From positions 1 to 22,969 of the forward strand of contig JAPKDI010000005.1 in the NCBI GenBank assembly GCA_026421105.1: DNA of 22,969 nt, given 5' to 3'. Shown one piece after another: positions 1 through 8,884 of the stretch. A program made the position numbers and the translations under genes. Origin of the DNA: Alphaproteobacteria bacterium. Its GTDB lineage: Bacteria; Pseudomonadota; Alphaproteobacteria; SHVP01. The notes beneath the pieces are model-generated. The model was not told the DNA's origin. It saw nothing but the letters and a program-made list of their open reading frames with translations, and made no database searches. The first letter of the stretch is position 1; the number at the start of each line of letters is the position of its first letter.

Positions 1-1598
1 ACCTCGTCCGCCACTTCGACGGCATCGCGGCCATGTGGATCGCCGAACCCACCACCACCTGGGAGTTTGGCATAGAGCCGTTCACCCGGCGGGATCGTCT
101 TCACAGACTTGCCATGGAAGGGGTCCTGACCAATCAAACCAAACATGCCCGGAGATCCCGGCTTGCCGCCATGCCGCCCTCGTGCAGGATTATCCAACCT
201 GTCGAATGTCGCAGCTGATACGGTGAACGGAAGCGATTCTCGCGACTCCACTTCAACGACCTGCGCGAAGCCGCCACGGTAGGTTCCTGGCCCTGCTGAG
301 TCCGGCAGCAACTCACGGCGCCGAAAAACCAACGGTGAGATCGCCTCGGTGACCTCCACCGGGATCGCGCCAACACCAGACGGAAACGCGGTCGAGTTCA
401 GCCCGTTCTTTGTCGGTCGGGCCCCTACCCCCCCTACACTCACGCTCATGGTATTGAAGGCGCCTTCGGAATTACCCGAGCGTGTCCCGCCCGACGCCGC
501 AAGAACCCAAATGGACCCAGCGCTTTCCGCTTGCACACCACCCTTAATCGCTTGGTCAAGACAACCAAATACGATGTCGGGTAGCATTTGACCCACGACG
601 TGGCGGGCGGTTACCGGTGATGGATGCACGGGGTTAACAATCGATCCAGCTTCGGCCTCAACCGTCATCGGCGAGAGCGACCCTGCGTTATTCGGAATTT
701 CGGGTCCGATGATGCACTTGAGCCCAAAGATCGAATAGGCGTCGGTGTAACACTTCGGAGAGTTGATACCGTATCCCGATACAGATGATGACCCGCTATA
801 ATCCAAGACAATCCGCTCATCTTCCACAATCATCCGAAGCTTCAAGCGCACCGCCTCTTCGTATCCGTCGAGCGTCATCTCAGCGTCGTAGTTACCGTTC
901 GGCACGCGGCCAATTGCCTCAACCATCGCTTTGTACGAGTTCGTAAGGATGTGCTCAGCCAGATCGTCGACCGAAGCCATATCGAACTCGCGCATCATGT
1001 CGATCATTCGGCGACAGCCCGTGTCATTACACGACACTAGGGCAAGCAAATCCCCTTTGGCCTCGATTGGTTCGCGAACGTTGTTCGCGATCAGTTCCAT
1101 CAGCGGTTCGTTGAGGCTTCCACCTTCAAAAAGACGGGTATGCGGCACGAAGATGCCTTCCTCGTAAACGCTGCGCGCGTCGGCGGTAAACCCGCGCCCA
1201 CCGACATCGACGAGGTGGCATGTCGAGGCAACCAACGCCACCAACTGACCATCAAGAAACGCCGGTGTGACAACGACAAAGTCAAAAAGATGCCCCGTGC
1301 CCTTCCATGGATCGTTGGTCGTGTAGACGTCCCCCTCTTTCATCACGTCTATCGGGAATTGGTCCAGGAAATGCCCGACCGCAGCCGCCATCGAATTCAC
1401 GTGTCCCGGTGTTCCGGTAACCGCTTGGGCCAACATGCGACCCTTGAGGTCATATACACCGGCTGACAAATCGCCGGCCTCGCGTGCAACCGTTCCAAAG
1501 GCCGTGCGCAACAACGCCTGCGCCTGCTCTTCGACGACAGAGATCAAGCGGTTCCACATGACCTGCATATGAATTCGGGCGAGGGGGTCGTTGGTCAT
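1..1598 (-). CDS. hyuB: N-methylhydantoinase B / acetone carboxylase alpha-type subunit (HyuB), partial at C-terminus
   Basis: The minus strand is open without a stop from an ATG at 1598 to the left edge, giving 532 codons that begin MTNDPLARIHMQVMWNRLIS. HyuB proteins pair with HyuA to form ATP-dependent cytoplasmic enzymes that hydrolyse cyclic amides (N-methylhydantoin, 5-oxoproline, caprolactam) or carboxylate ketones. Family motifs are visible: TNDPWKGTGH near residue 95, CHLVDVGG near residue 130, and a C-terminal glycine-rich GGGGFGDP followed by the usual acidic tail. Only about 20-40 residues are probably missing, judging from the second HyuB in this window (553 aa). The start overlaps the stop of the upstream HyuA by 4 nt (ATGA), so the two are one translationally coupled unit. 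The substrate cannot be told from sequence. Confidence 0.93.
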   Translation of the reverse strand, partial: MTNDPLARIHMQVMWNRLISVVEEQAQALLRTAFGTVAREAGDLSAGVYDLKGRMLAQAVTGTPGHVNSMAAAVGHFLDQFPIDVMKEGDVYTTNDPWKGTGHLFDFVVVTPAFLDGQLVALVASTCHLVDVGGRGFTADARSVYEEGIFVPHTRLFEGGSLNEPLMELIANNVREPIEAKGDLLALVSCNDTGCRRMIDMMREFDMASVDDLAEHILTNSYKAMVEAIGRVPNGNYDAEMTLDGYEEAVRLKLRMIVEDERIVLDYSGSSSVSGYGINSPKCYTDAYSIFGLKCIIGPEIPNNAGSLSPMTVEAEAGSIVNPVHPSPVTARHVVGQMLPDIVFGCLDQAIKGGVQAESAGSIWVLAASGGTRSGNSEGAFNTMSVSVGGVGARPTKNGLNSTAFPSGVGAIPVEVTEAISPLVFRRRELLPDSAGPGTYRGGFAQVVEVESRESLPFTVSAATFDRLDNPARGRHGGKPGSPGMFGLIGQDPFHGKSVKTIPPGERLYAKLPGGGGFGDPHGRDAVEVADE

Positions 1599-3691
1599 AC
1601 CGCCTCCGTCCGTTCGAGATTTAGATAGCCCCGAGCGTCGACGAAGACCCGCCACCCACGATCAACAACAGTGGTCGTGTCGTCTTCGGCGATGAATGCC
1701 GGGCCATCAATCATTTGACCCGCCGCCAAGTTGTTGCGCCAGAACTCAGGGATCTCCGCACTCTCGCCGCGAATCGGCTCAAACAATGCCCGGGTGCCGA
1801 TCGGCTTACCTGTAGCGCCACCGGCTTCATTTATCGTCACAGCATCTGAAGGCTCGACCTTCGATGCCACCGTCACCGACCACGTCAGCGCTTCAACCAC
1901 CATGTCAGGAATGATGAGGCCGTAATGAGCGCGGTATAGCTTTTCAAACGCCGTGATCATACTGCCGACTTCGCTGTCGCCGATACTTCCGAGGGGCACC
2001 CGCACGGTCAGTTCGTGCCCTTGCCCGACGTATCGCAGATCGACCTCGCGGGTCACGTCAAATGCAGCACCAGGTGCACCGGGGGTTACAATGTCACGCG
2101 CCTCGGCTTCCATATCCGTGAGCATCAGGTTTACCGGCGCCACATCGGCATTCGCTAGGGTTTGCTGTTGGCTTCGAACCACTTGATAGGAAACCGGTGC
2201 GCGCAAAAATCCGATGGCTGAGCCAACGCCCGCGCCCTTGGGGACCACAACGCGACGGATACCCAGTTTTGTTGCAAGTCGAGTTGCGTGAAGCGGTGCC
2301 GCGCCGCCAAATGCGATCATCACATGGCGATCAATGGTTCGGCCGCGCTCGATGGCATGAACGCGTGCTGCGTTGGCCATGTTCTCTTCAACGATCTCGC
2401 TAATCCCGGCGGCTGCCCAAGCGTCGCTTAAGCCCAACGGTTGTCCTACGGCGTCCGCAACGGCGGCATTGGCTCTTGCAGGATCAAGAGTAAAGCGGCC
2501 CCCAGCGAACTCAGCTGCGTTCAAGCGGCCGAGCGCTAAGTTCGCATCCGTGACCGTCGCGTCGATCCCGCCACGGCCATAGCACGCAGGTCCGGGCTCG
2601 GAACCCGCACTGTCGGGGCCGACCGTGATCCGCTGCATCGCATCTACCCGCGCGATCGAGCCTCCGCCCGCGCCAATTTCGACCATCTCAATGACCGGGA
2701 TCCGGACCGGCCACCCGCTTCCTTTGAGGTTTCGGTAAGCCCGCGCGACTTCAAAGACTCGGGCACGCTCAGGCTCACCATCGGCAATGAGACAGATTTT
2801 CGCCGTCGTCCCGCCCATGTCGAAGGACAGCACCTCGTCCAAACCATTTTCCCGCGCGATGTGGCTTGCCAAGATTGCTCCGCCCGCAGGACCCGACTCG
2901 ACAAGGCGAATTGGTAGACGTTGTGCCGTCTCTAGGGTAGTCAGCCCACCGCCCGACATCATAAGCAGTAGCGCGCCACGAAAGCCAAGGCCCTCCATGG
3001 TGGCAGACAGGCGTCCGAGATAGCCGGCCATGAGCGGTTGCACATAAGCGTTCGCGCATGCCGTCGAGAAGCGGTCGTACTCGCGAATCTCCGGGCTTAC
3101 GTCGCTTGAGATCGTGATCGCAACATCGGGCAAATGAGCCGCGAGGACTTCGCGCGCGCGGCGTTCATGGGCGGTATTCACGTATGAATGGAGGAACCCA
3201 ATCGCGACGGCCTCGACACCCTCGGCCTTCAAGATGGGCACCATTGCTTCGAGCGCGCCTTCATCCAACTCGGTCAAAACCGAGCCGTCAGCCGCCATGC
3301 GCTCCGTGACGGTTAACCGACGATGGCGCGGCACCAGAGGCGGCGGGCGATCCATAAAGACGTCGTACTGTTCAAAGCGTTTTTCGTACCCGGTCTCCAA
3401 GACGTCTCGAAACCCTTCGGTTGTGACAAACGCCAGGGTCGCCCCCTTGCGCTCAATCAGTGCGTTGGTCGCAAGCGTCGTGCCGTGAAGAAAAACATCT
3501 ACATCGGTGATTCCCTTGCCCGCCTTCTCCAGAGCTGCGGCGAGCCCGTCGAGAACACCTTCTTCCGGCGCTCGCGGCGTCGTCAGGACTTTCGCTGTAT
3601 AGCGCGTGGTGCCATCTTCGACCGCAACGTCGGTAAAAGTACCACCGATATCCGCAGCCACACGCAAGAGCGCTTTACTGTTTAAGCTCAT
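1595..3691 (-). CDS. hyuA: N-methylhydantoinase A / 5-oxoprolinase-type ATPase subunit (HyuA)
   Basis: A 698-residue protein of normal HyuA length with the ASKHA (actin/hexokinase) ATP-binding fold. DIGGTFTD lies at residues 14-21, HGTTLATNA from residue 69, MSGGG at 245-249, ESGPAGG at 265-271 and FDMGGTTAK at about 290-298, followed by GAGGGSIA and GPACYGRGG motifs. HyuA phosphorylates the amide or enol oxygen of the substrate so that HyuB can complete hydrolysis or carboxylation. The ATG at 3691 sits just before the conserved beta-strand; the Shine-Dalgarno is weak. Its TGA overlaps the hyuB ATG (ATGA at 1595-1598). It is divergent from the kynureninase gene across a 105-base gap. A second HyuA is at 15324-17399; the two are clearly related but not recent duplicates. 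Substrate unknown: hydantoin, lactam or aryl ketone are all possible. Confidence 0.93.
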   Translation of the reverse strand: MSLNSKALLRVAADIGGTFTDVAVEDGTTRYTAKVLTTPRAPEEGVLDGLAAALEKAGKGITDVDVFLHGTTLATNALIERKGATLAFVTTEGFRDVLETGYEKRFEQYDVFMDRPPPLVPRHRRLTVTERMAADGSVLTELDEGALEAMVPILKAEGVEAVAIGFLHSYVNTAHERRAREVLAAHLPDVAITISSDVSPEIREYDRFSTACANAYVQPLMAGYLGRLSATMEGLGFRGALLLMMSGGGLTTLETAQRLPIRLVESGPAGGAILASHIARENGLDEVLSFDMGGTTAKICLIADGEPERARVFEVARAYRNLKGSGWPVRIPVIEMVEIGAGGGSIARVDAMQRITVGPDSAGSEPGPACYGRGGIDATVTDANLALGRLNAAEFAGGRFTLDPARANAAVADAVGQPLGLSDAWAAAGISEIVEENMANAARVHAIERGRTIDRHVMIAFGGAAPLHATRLATKLGIRRVVVPKGAGVGSAIGFLRAPVSYQVVRSQQQTLANADVAPVNLMLTDMEAEARDIVTPGAPGAAFDVTREVDLRYVGQGHELTVRVPLGSIGDSEVGSMITAFEKLYRAHYGLIIPDMVVEALTWSVTVASKVEPSDAVTINEAGGATGKPIGTRALFEPIRGESAEIPEFWRNNLAAGQMIDGPAFIAEDDTTTVVDRGWRVFVDARGYLNLERTEAV

Positions 3692-3745
3692 TTTGGATTC
3701 GATCGTCGAAAAGAGTGATCTAACTTATGCGATCCGGGCACAAAT

Positions 3746-3771
3746 GCACACGTCCCGCTGGTACAGTGTGC
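3746..3771. promoter_or_regulatory. Inverted repeat in hyuA-kynU divergent promoter region
   Basis: The 105-base gap between the divergent hyuA and kynureninase genes holds a perfect 6-bp inverted repeat, GCACAC-N14-GTGTGC, with arms at 3746-3751 and 3766-3771. The arm centres are 20 bp apart, about two helical turns, as for many dimeric repressor or activator sites. A second short repeat, TTCGA-TCG-TCGAA, lies at 3697-3709 next to the hyuA start. No regulator gene is in the window, so a function as operator is inference only. Confidence 0.3.
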
Positions 3772-3796
3772 GAAGCCCTTCAGGAGGATTGCACCC

Positions 3797-5062
3797 GTGG
3801 CGATCTCAAGAGACGACTGCCTGACGCTTGACCAGAACGACCCGCTCGCAGAGATCGGCACACGATTCATGCGACCGTCCGGCACTGCCGATCAGTCTCG
3901 AATCTACATGGACGCGAATTCAATCGGTGCCCCGCCCCGCGACGTCCTGGAACATCTGCGGCATACGGTCGAGGAGCATTGGAGCCTGGCCAGGCGCCGA
4001 AGCTGGGGCGAAGCCGGTTGGCTCGAGGCTGCGTCTAATCTAGGAGATGGAATTGCCCGCATCGTTGGTGCCGCGTCGGGCGAGATCGTTGTAGCCGACT
4101 CAACCACGATCAACCTGTTTAAAGCCATTGTCGGTGGGCTCCACCTGCTTCCCCAGCGCACCAAAGTGGTGTCTGAAGCCGCAAACTTCCCGACGGATCT
4201 GTACGCCGCGCAGGCCGCCATCGATCTCATGGGTAATAAGCATACGCTGGTCTTGGCAGCGGATGGTCGTGACAGCGACGACGAGATCTGCGCCCTCATC
4301 GATAGTGAAACAGCGATCGTCGCCCTCAGCCTGGTCGACTACCGTACCAGCCGTCGTCGCGACCTTGCCAAAATTTCTGGTGCTGCTACTGCGGCAGGCG
4401 CCCTCACCGTGTGGGACCTATCGCATGGTGCCGGTGCGGTACCAATCGATCTCAATAGCGGAGGCGCCGATTTTGCAGTGAGCTGCACCTACAAATATCT
4501 CTGCGGCGGCCCCGGAGCGCCTGCATTCTTCTTCGTCGCTGCACGACACAACGACACGTTGGACTTGGGTCTAAAAGGCTGGCTCGGGCATGCCGACCAA
4601 TTCGCGTTTGAACTGGGCCATCGCCCCGCTGCAGGTGCTCGGCGCGCGTTGATCGGCACACCGGCCGTTCTCAGCACCATCGGCCTGCAGGCGGCCATGG
4701 CGATTTGGGCAGATGTCGACGTGAACGCCGCCGGCAAGAAGCACGAGGGTCTATCGAATCTGGTGCGTGACCTATGTGATCAAGAGCTTGCCGAATTCGG
4801 CGTTAGCGTTGCTTCGCCGCGCAACTACGCCGCCCGCGGCGGGCACATCGCGTTACGACATCGCGGCGGAAATGCGTTGGTAGAAGCCTTGGCTGAGAAC
4901 GATGTCATTTGCTCGTTCCGCACCCCGGACTCAATTCGGTTTGGCGTGAGCCCCCTGACGACGCGCTATGTCGACATCTGGGATGCGATCGAACGGTTTC
5001 GCGATGTCGTGCAAAACGAGACATGGCGCGACCCCAAATTCAGCAAACTCAAATCGATCTAA
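3797..5062 (+). CDS. kynU: Kynureninase (L-kynurenine hydrolase, PLP-dependent)
   Basis: This 421-residue protein matches bacterial kynureninases in length and along its whole sequence. Kynureninase cleaves L-kynurenine to anthranilate and alanine (or 3-hydroxykynurenine to 3-hydroxyanthranilate). Visible motifs are YMDANSIGAPP at about 37-47, FPTDLYAAQ at 131-139, WDLSHGAGAVPIDL at 206-219 (Asp207 for the PLP ring nitrogen), CTYKYLCGGPG at 230-240 with the PLP lysine at Lys233, then GWLGH and RRALIGTPAVLS, and a C-terminal RFGVSPLTTRYVDIWDAI. The GTG start at 3797 is set by a textbook AGGAGG at 3782-3787, 9 nt upstream. Its TAA overlaps the TAG of the convergent NTF2-like gene (CTAA at 5059-5062). 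The formamidase-like hydrolase at 13457-14326 would supply its substrate. Confidence 0.93.
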   Translation: MAISRDDCLTLDQNDPLAEIGTRFMRPSGTADQSRIYMDANSIGAPPRDVLEHLRHTVEEHWSLARRRSWGEAGWLEAASNLGDGIARIVGAASGEIVVADSTTINLFKAIVGGLHLLPQRTKVVSEAANFPTDLYAAQAAIDLMGNKHTLVLAADGRDSDDEICALIDSETAIVALSLVDYRTSRRRDLAKISGAATAAGALTVWDLSHGAGAVPIDLNSGGADFAVSCTYKYLCGGPGAPAFFFVAARHNDTLDLGLKGWLGHADQFAFELGHRPAAGARRALIGTPAVLSTIGLQAAMAIWADVDVNAAGKKHEGLSNLVRDLCDQELAEFGVSVASPRNYAARGGHIALRHRGGNALVEALAENDVICSFRTPDSIRFGVSPLTTRYVDIWDAIERFRDVVQNETWRDPKFSKLKSI

Positions 5063-5484
5063 GCCGGGGCCCGCAACCATGTTTCGTGCAGGTGTAGCCA
5101 AGCAATCCCGCCCGGTCTGCGCAAATCAGCCTGCATGAGTGCCGAGGAGAGGATAACTGACTGCTCCTCAGGTCCGTGCAGCCAGTGCTCTTGGTAAACC
5201 ACTAAGGCGCGATCGCCGGAAATATCCCGCACGTCTTCATCGGTAATCCGGATAGAGAAACCCAGGCCGCCTCGTTCACAGTAGCGTTCGCGAAAGCGCG
5301 GGACGACCGTGGCCGCCGCTTCCGACTCGCCGTTCGGGTTGATGATGATGAATTCCGGCCCGAACGATTCTGCAAACGCGGCAAATGACTCTTCGGTGTT
5401 GGGAATCGCGCCTGTAGTCCAATCAGAAATGGCCCGATGCAGTCGATGAATTTCTTCGACGCAAGCGGTGCCCACATCGCTCAA
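5059..5484 (-). CDS. NTF2-like / SnoaL-type small protein at end of liv operon
   Basis: A 141-residue protein with the look of the NTF2-like superfamily: an N-terminal helical stretch (EEIHRLHRAISDWTTG), then FGPEFIIINPNGE, FSIRITDEDVRDI, RALVVYQEHWLHG and a closing beta-strand IAWLHLHETWL. Such cone-shaped proteins may be small hydrolases, isomerases or binding proteins; I cannot assign an activity. The likely start is TTG at 5484, overlapping the livM stop by 4 nt (TTGA), so it belongs to the transporter operon. A 12-bp perfect palindrome GAGGCGCGCCTC at 5487-5498 lies just ahead and includes the only SD-like bases (GAGG). A GTG at 5475 is an alternative start. The gene ends in TAG, overlapping the kynU stop on the other strand. 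Confidence 0.8.
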   Translation of the reverse strand: MSDVGTACVEEIHRLHRAISDWTTGAIPNTEESFAAFAESFGPEFIIINPNGESEAAATVVPRFRERYCERGGLGFSIRITDEDVRDISGDRALVVYQEHWLHGPEEQSVILSSALMQADLRRPGGIAWLHLHETWLRAPA

Positions 5485-6434
5485 GGGAGGCGCGCCTCAC
5501 GCGAAACAATCCGCTTCTCTCGCAGGATACCCTCAGGCCGGTAGAGAAGTGCCAGCGCCAGTATCAGCCCGATCAAAACGATTCGAACAGCGCCGGCCTC
5601 CGTGTTGAAGGTCGCCGGCAGGATAGCCCCGATCACTTGCTCGCTAAACGACCAGAGACCCCAAACGACGAGGCCACCCAGGAGCGCGCCCATGTTGTTG
5701 CCGCTACCCCCAACGATCAGCATCACAAACACCTGGAAGGTGAAAATTGGCAAGAAGTCTTGCGGGCTTATGAATCCGATGAAGTTCCCCTGCATGGCCC
5801 CCGCAAGGCCCATCACAGCCGACCCCACCACAAACGACTGCAAACGGATCGCGAAAACGTTCTTTCCAAGTGCTGCCGAAGCCGTTTCGTCTTCCCTAAT
5901 CGCCCTAAGGACGCGGCCCCAGGGCGAGCGCACCATGCGTTCAAAAGCCCAATAGACAGCCCCGATAATGGCGAGACAGAGAATTAGATAAAGAACGTTG
6001 TCCACGAGGTTCGACTCGGAGATACCCGACAATGGGCGCGGCAACGAGTACATCCCGTTGGGGCCGCGGGTAAGCGATTCGAAGTTGAGTGCCACGAGTT
6101 GAATCGACAGACCAATCCCAAACGTCGATATGGCCAAGAAGTCTTCCCTTAGCCGGAGCGTGATGAAGCCGACGACAAGCGCCGCCAGTCCCGATGTCAC
6201 CATCGCCCCGATAAAGCCGATGGGAAACCATAACCCCAATCCACCGATAAGCGTATCGGGATAGGGGGGGCCCGTAAGGATGGCCGATGTGTAGGCACCA
6301 ATTGCATAGAAGCCGACGATGCCTACGTTGAACAGTCCTGTGAAACCCCATTGAAGGTTGAGCCCTAGCGTCGTCAGCGAATAGAAAGACGCAAAGATCA
6401 GAAAGAAAATGATGGTCGAAAAATAGGCTTCCAT
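5481..6434 (-). CDS. livM: Branched-chain/hydrophobic amino acid ABC transporter permease, LivM type
   Basis: A very hydrophobic inner-membrane protein of about 317 residues with roughly 8-10 transmembrane helices. LivM-family features include GLNLQWGFTGLFNVGIVGFYAIGAY split near residues 25-48, TLRLREDFLAISTFGIG near 93-109, and the cytoplasmic coupling-loop region FVVGSAVMGLAGAM before a C-terminal GGSGNNMGALLGG motif. It pairs with LivH to form the channel for a periplasmic binding-protein-dependent importer. Starts at ATG 6434 (TGATG overlap with the livH stop) or GTG 6437 (GTGA overlap) are both possible. Transporters of this HAAT family carry amino acids but also amides, urea and aromatic acids, so the substrate is open. 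Confidence 0.95.
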   Translation of the reverse strand: MEAYFSTIIFFLIFASFYSLTTLGLNLQWGFTGLFNVGIVGFYAIGAYTSAILTGPPYPDTLIGGLGLWFPIGFIGAMVTSGLAALVVGFITLRLREDFLAISTFGIGLSIQLVALNFESLTRGPNGMYSLPRPLSGISESNLVDNVLYLILCLAIIGAVYWAFERMVRSPWGRVLRAIREDETASAALGKNVFAIRLQSFVVGSAVMGLAGAMQGNFIGFISPQDFLPIFTFQVFVMLIVGGSGNNMGALLGGLVVWGLWSFSEQVIGAILPATFNTEAGAVRIVLIGLILALALLYRPEGILREKRIVSREARLP

Positions 6435-7330
6435 CACTCTTTCTCCCCAAGCAATCCTTGTGGGCGAAACAACAGCACCGCCAGCATGACCATGAACGTG
6501 ATCGCCGCGCGGTAGCCTGCGAGGCCTAGCGAAACCGCAATGGCTTCCGTCAATCCGATAACGAGCGCACCGAGAATCGTGCCATACAAGTTGCTCGCGC
6601 CACCAAGGATCAACGCCGCGAACATTGGCAACAACATGTCGAATCCCATCTCGGGGCGAAGCTGCGTGTTGTGTGCCAAAAGCGCGCCGGCCACGGTTGC
6701 CAGCGACGCCCCGATAATCCAGGTCCAGCGAATAACTGCGCGGACATCAATGCCATTGATCCGCGCCAACGTCGGGTTCTCGGATACGGCACGCATCTGC
6801 CGTCCCATCGAGGTGCGGTTCATAAAATAGAACAACGCGGCAAAAGCGATGATGGCGATCCCAATGATCGCAAAATCATCAGGAACCATCTTCACCCCTG
6901 GCAGAATTTCGATCGCCTTTGGGATAAAGAATGCGTAGTACTGAGGCTCCCCGCCGGCGATCAACGTCACGAGATTGCGGCCCATGAGCGATAGCCCGAA
7001 CGCTGCCATGATCAGCGTGATTCGGGCCGCTTTGCGATTGCGTAACGGCCGGAACAATACCCAGTCCACTGCGAGAACAACGACGCTCGTAGCTGCCATT
7101 GCGAAAACAATCGACACCAGCAAGGGCCACCCGAATGCGACAGGGCCCAGCGTCCCGATCCCCGCACCGATCAAGCCGACAAGCATCAAGGTGAAATAAG
7201 CACCGATCGTCAGGATTTCACCCTGCGCGAAGTTGGCGAAGCGCAGGATGTTGTAGGTCATGCTTATGCCGATTGCACCGAGCGCAATCAGAGCGGCACT
7301 GACGATCCCATCGGCAAAATACTGCATCAT
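6434..7330 (-). CDS. livH: Branched-chain/hydrophobic amino acid ABC transporter permease, LivH type
   Basis: A 298-residue membrane protein with the LivH hallmarks: an N-terminal helix ending in MTYNILRFANFAQGEILTIG (residues about 24-43), a central NRTSMGRQMRAVSENPTLARINGID coupling-loop segment near 171-195, then HNTQLRPEMGFDMLLPMFAALILGG and a C-terminal LLFRPQGLLGEKE. It is the second pore subunit of the importer. Its first codons are ATGATG, in which the livF TGA stop is embedded (7327-7330), so livF, livH and livM are translated in close coupling. The alternative start at 7327 would remove one residue. Confidence 0.95.
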   Translation of the reverse strand: MMQYFADGIVSAALIALGAIGISMTYNILRFANFAQGEILTIGAYFTLMLVGLIGAGIGTLGPVAFGWPLLVSIVFAMAATSVVVLAVDWVLFRPLRNRKAARITLIMAAFGLSLMGRNLVTLIAGGEPQYYAFFIPKAIEILPGVKMVPDDFAIIGIAIIAFAALFYFMNRTSMGRQMRAVSENPTLARINGIDVRAVIRWTWIIGASLATVAGALLAHNTQLRPEMGFDMLLPMFAALILGGASNLYGTILGALVIGLTEAIAVSLGLAGYRAAITFMVMLAVLLFRPQGLLGEKE

Positions 7331-8061
7331 GCGCGAGCGAGCCTCGACTTAGCACCCAGATAAAGTTCCCCAACTTCCGGATTGTCGAGCAACGATCGAG
7401 CGTCGCCTTGAACTTTTTCCAGGCCTTCCGCCAGAACGTACCCGCGGTCAGAAATCTTGAGCGCCGCGCGCGCGTTTTGCTCGACCATCAAGATGGTTAC
7501 TCCTACCTGCTTGACCCGAATGAGTTGTGAGAAGACCACCTGCGCCAGTTTCGGCGACAGACCCGCCGACGGCTCGTCCAGCATCAATAATTTTGGATCG
7601 GCCATCAGTGCACGCCCTACCGCAACCATTTGGCGCTGACCACCTGAAAGCTTGCCCGCAGCAAGGTGACCGAGCCGCTCAAGATCTGGGAACAAATCCA
7701 GCACCCGACGGCGTTGCTCGGTGAACTGACTTTGGTTGTGCAACGCCCCCAGCGCGAGGTTCTCCTCAACCGAAAGGCGCGCAAAGACGTTCTCGCTCTG
7801 CGGGACGTACGCAACGCGCTCGCGGATAAGTTCGTGGGTCTCAAGCCCGGTAATGTCGCGGCCACCGAACATTACCGACCCTCGCGTAACGGTCAGCAAA
7901 CCAGCAATCGCCTTGATCAGGGTCGACTTACCGGCGCCATTTGGTCCCAGGACGGTCACGATTTCGCCCTCAAAGACTTCAAGGGATATGCCGTGCAAAA
8001 TCGGGAGTGTCGGGTTGTACCCGGCTTCGACGTCGCGCACGGCGAGCATTGGCTCAACCAT
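7327..8061 (-). CDS. livF: Branched-chain/hydrophobic amino acid ABC transporter ATP-binding protein, LivF type
   Basis: A 244-residue cytoplasmic ATPase from the chosen ATG at 8061, which overlaps the livG stop (ATGGTTGA). An in-frame ATG at 8049 or a longer form from 8097 is possible. Walker A GPNGAGKST is at about 39-47, followed by the Q-loop region VAYVPQSENVFARLSVEENL, signature LSGGQRQMVAVGRALM, Walker B LLMLDEPSAGLSP and the H-loop MVEQNAR. The VPQSENVFARLSVEENL segment and short C-terminus are typical of LivF rather than LivG. Together with LivG it powers import through LivH and LivM. Confidence 0.95.
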   Translation of the reverse strand: MVEPMLAVRDVEAGYNPTLPILHGISLEVFEGEIVTVLGPNGAGKSTLIKAIAGLLTVTRGSVMFGGRDITGLETHELIRERVAYVPQSENVFARLSVEENLALGALHNQSQFTEQRRRVLDLFPDLERLGHLAAGKLSGGQRQMVAVGRALMADPKLLMLDEPSAGLSPKLAQVVFSQLIRVKQVGVTILMVEQNARAALKISDRGYVLAEGLEKVQGDARSLLDNPEVGELYLGAKSRLARA

Positions 8062-8836
8062 CGGCAGCGTCCGCCTCATCGTCGATCGCACCGCCAAGAA
8101 ATGCTTCCATGACTCTTGGATCGGTTTGCACTTCCCCGGCGCTACCCTCCATCAAGAGCTTGCCACCTGCCATGACCACAATCGGATGACACAGCGTCAT
8201 CACCATATCCATATTGTGCTCAATGATCAGGAACGTGATGCCACGTTTGTTGAGCTCGGCAATGCGCTCCACAATTTCGCCCAACAGCGTCGGATTGATC
8301 CCCGCCCCCGGCTCATCGAGAAGGATCATTTTCGGATCGGACATGAGGGCACGGCCAAGCTCTAGCAACTTCATTTGCCCACCCGACAGATTTCCACCTG
8401 CTTCCTCCCCTAGATGCGTCAAACCGAGAAAGTTCAAAATCTCTATGGCTTTGTCGCGCAGCCGACGCTCCTCGGCGCGGATCGCACCTTGCCGAAACCA
8501 TGTGTTCCAGAAACGCTCTCCGATCTGACCCTGTGGGACCATCATCAGATTTTCGAGTACGGTCATTCGACTGAAAGGTCGTGGAATCTGAAACGTCCGC
8601 ACCAGTCCATGGCGGAACGTTTGATGGGCCGACCTACCCGTAATATCGTTACCGTCAAAGCGAATCGTTCCACCGCTTGGTGGAAACGCACCCGCGACCA
8701 TATTGAAAGTGGTTGTCTTTCCAGCCCCGTTGGGTCCGATCAGGCCCGTAATGGTGCCTTGGCCGACTTCGAAAGAAACGCCATCGACAGCTCGCAAGCC
8801 ACCGAAATCCTTTACCAGGTCGACGACACTCAGCAC
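8054..8836 (-). CDS. livG: Branched-chain/hydrophobic amino acid ABC transporter ATP-binding protein, LivG type
   Basis: First gene of the minus-strand transporter operon, about 260 residues. Walker A GPNGAGKTT is at about 34-42, the Q-loop region HGLVRTFQIPRPFSRMTVLENLM, signature LSGGQMKLLELGRALM, Walker B MILLDEPGAGINP and H-loop IEHNMDM are all intact. The RTFQ sequence and the insertion between Q-loop and signature are LivG traits. Start choice: GTG at 8836 gives an N-terminus that fits the family (VLSVVDLVKDFGG) with a weak GAG 6 nt upstream. A TTG at 8869 extends the frame by 11 residues but has a GGGAGG directly abutting it, too close to serve as its SD. It is divergent from the binding-protein gene at 8967. 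Confidence 0.93.
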   Translation of the reverse strand: MLSVVDLVKDFGGLRAVDGVSFEVGQGTITGLIGPNGAGKTTTFNMVAGAFPPSGGTIRFDGNDITGRSAHQTFRHGLVRTFQIPRPFSRMTVLENLMMVPQGQIGERFWNTWFRQGAIRAEERRLRDKAIEILNFLGLTHLGEEAGGNLSGGQMKLLELGRALMSDPKMILLDEPGAGINPTLLGEIVERIAELNKRGITFLIIEHNMDMVMTLCHPIVVMAGGKLLMEGSAGEVQTDPRVMEAFLGGAIDDEADAADG

Positions 8837-8884
8837 AAATTTCTCACAAGCCGAGGAACGATGGAGCAACCTCCCATTTGCGCC

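Noticed and set aside
1140..1466. A plus-strand open frame of about 108 codons opposite hyuB.
   Set aside because: It lies wholly within the clear HyuB coding frame on the other strand and shows no domain or SD.
8837..8869. Extension of livG to a TTG at 8869.
   Set aside because: The GGGAGG directly abuts the TTG, leaving no spacing, and the 11 extra residues do not resemble LivG N-termini. It cannot be fully excluded.
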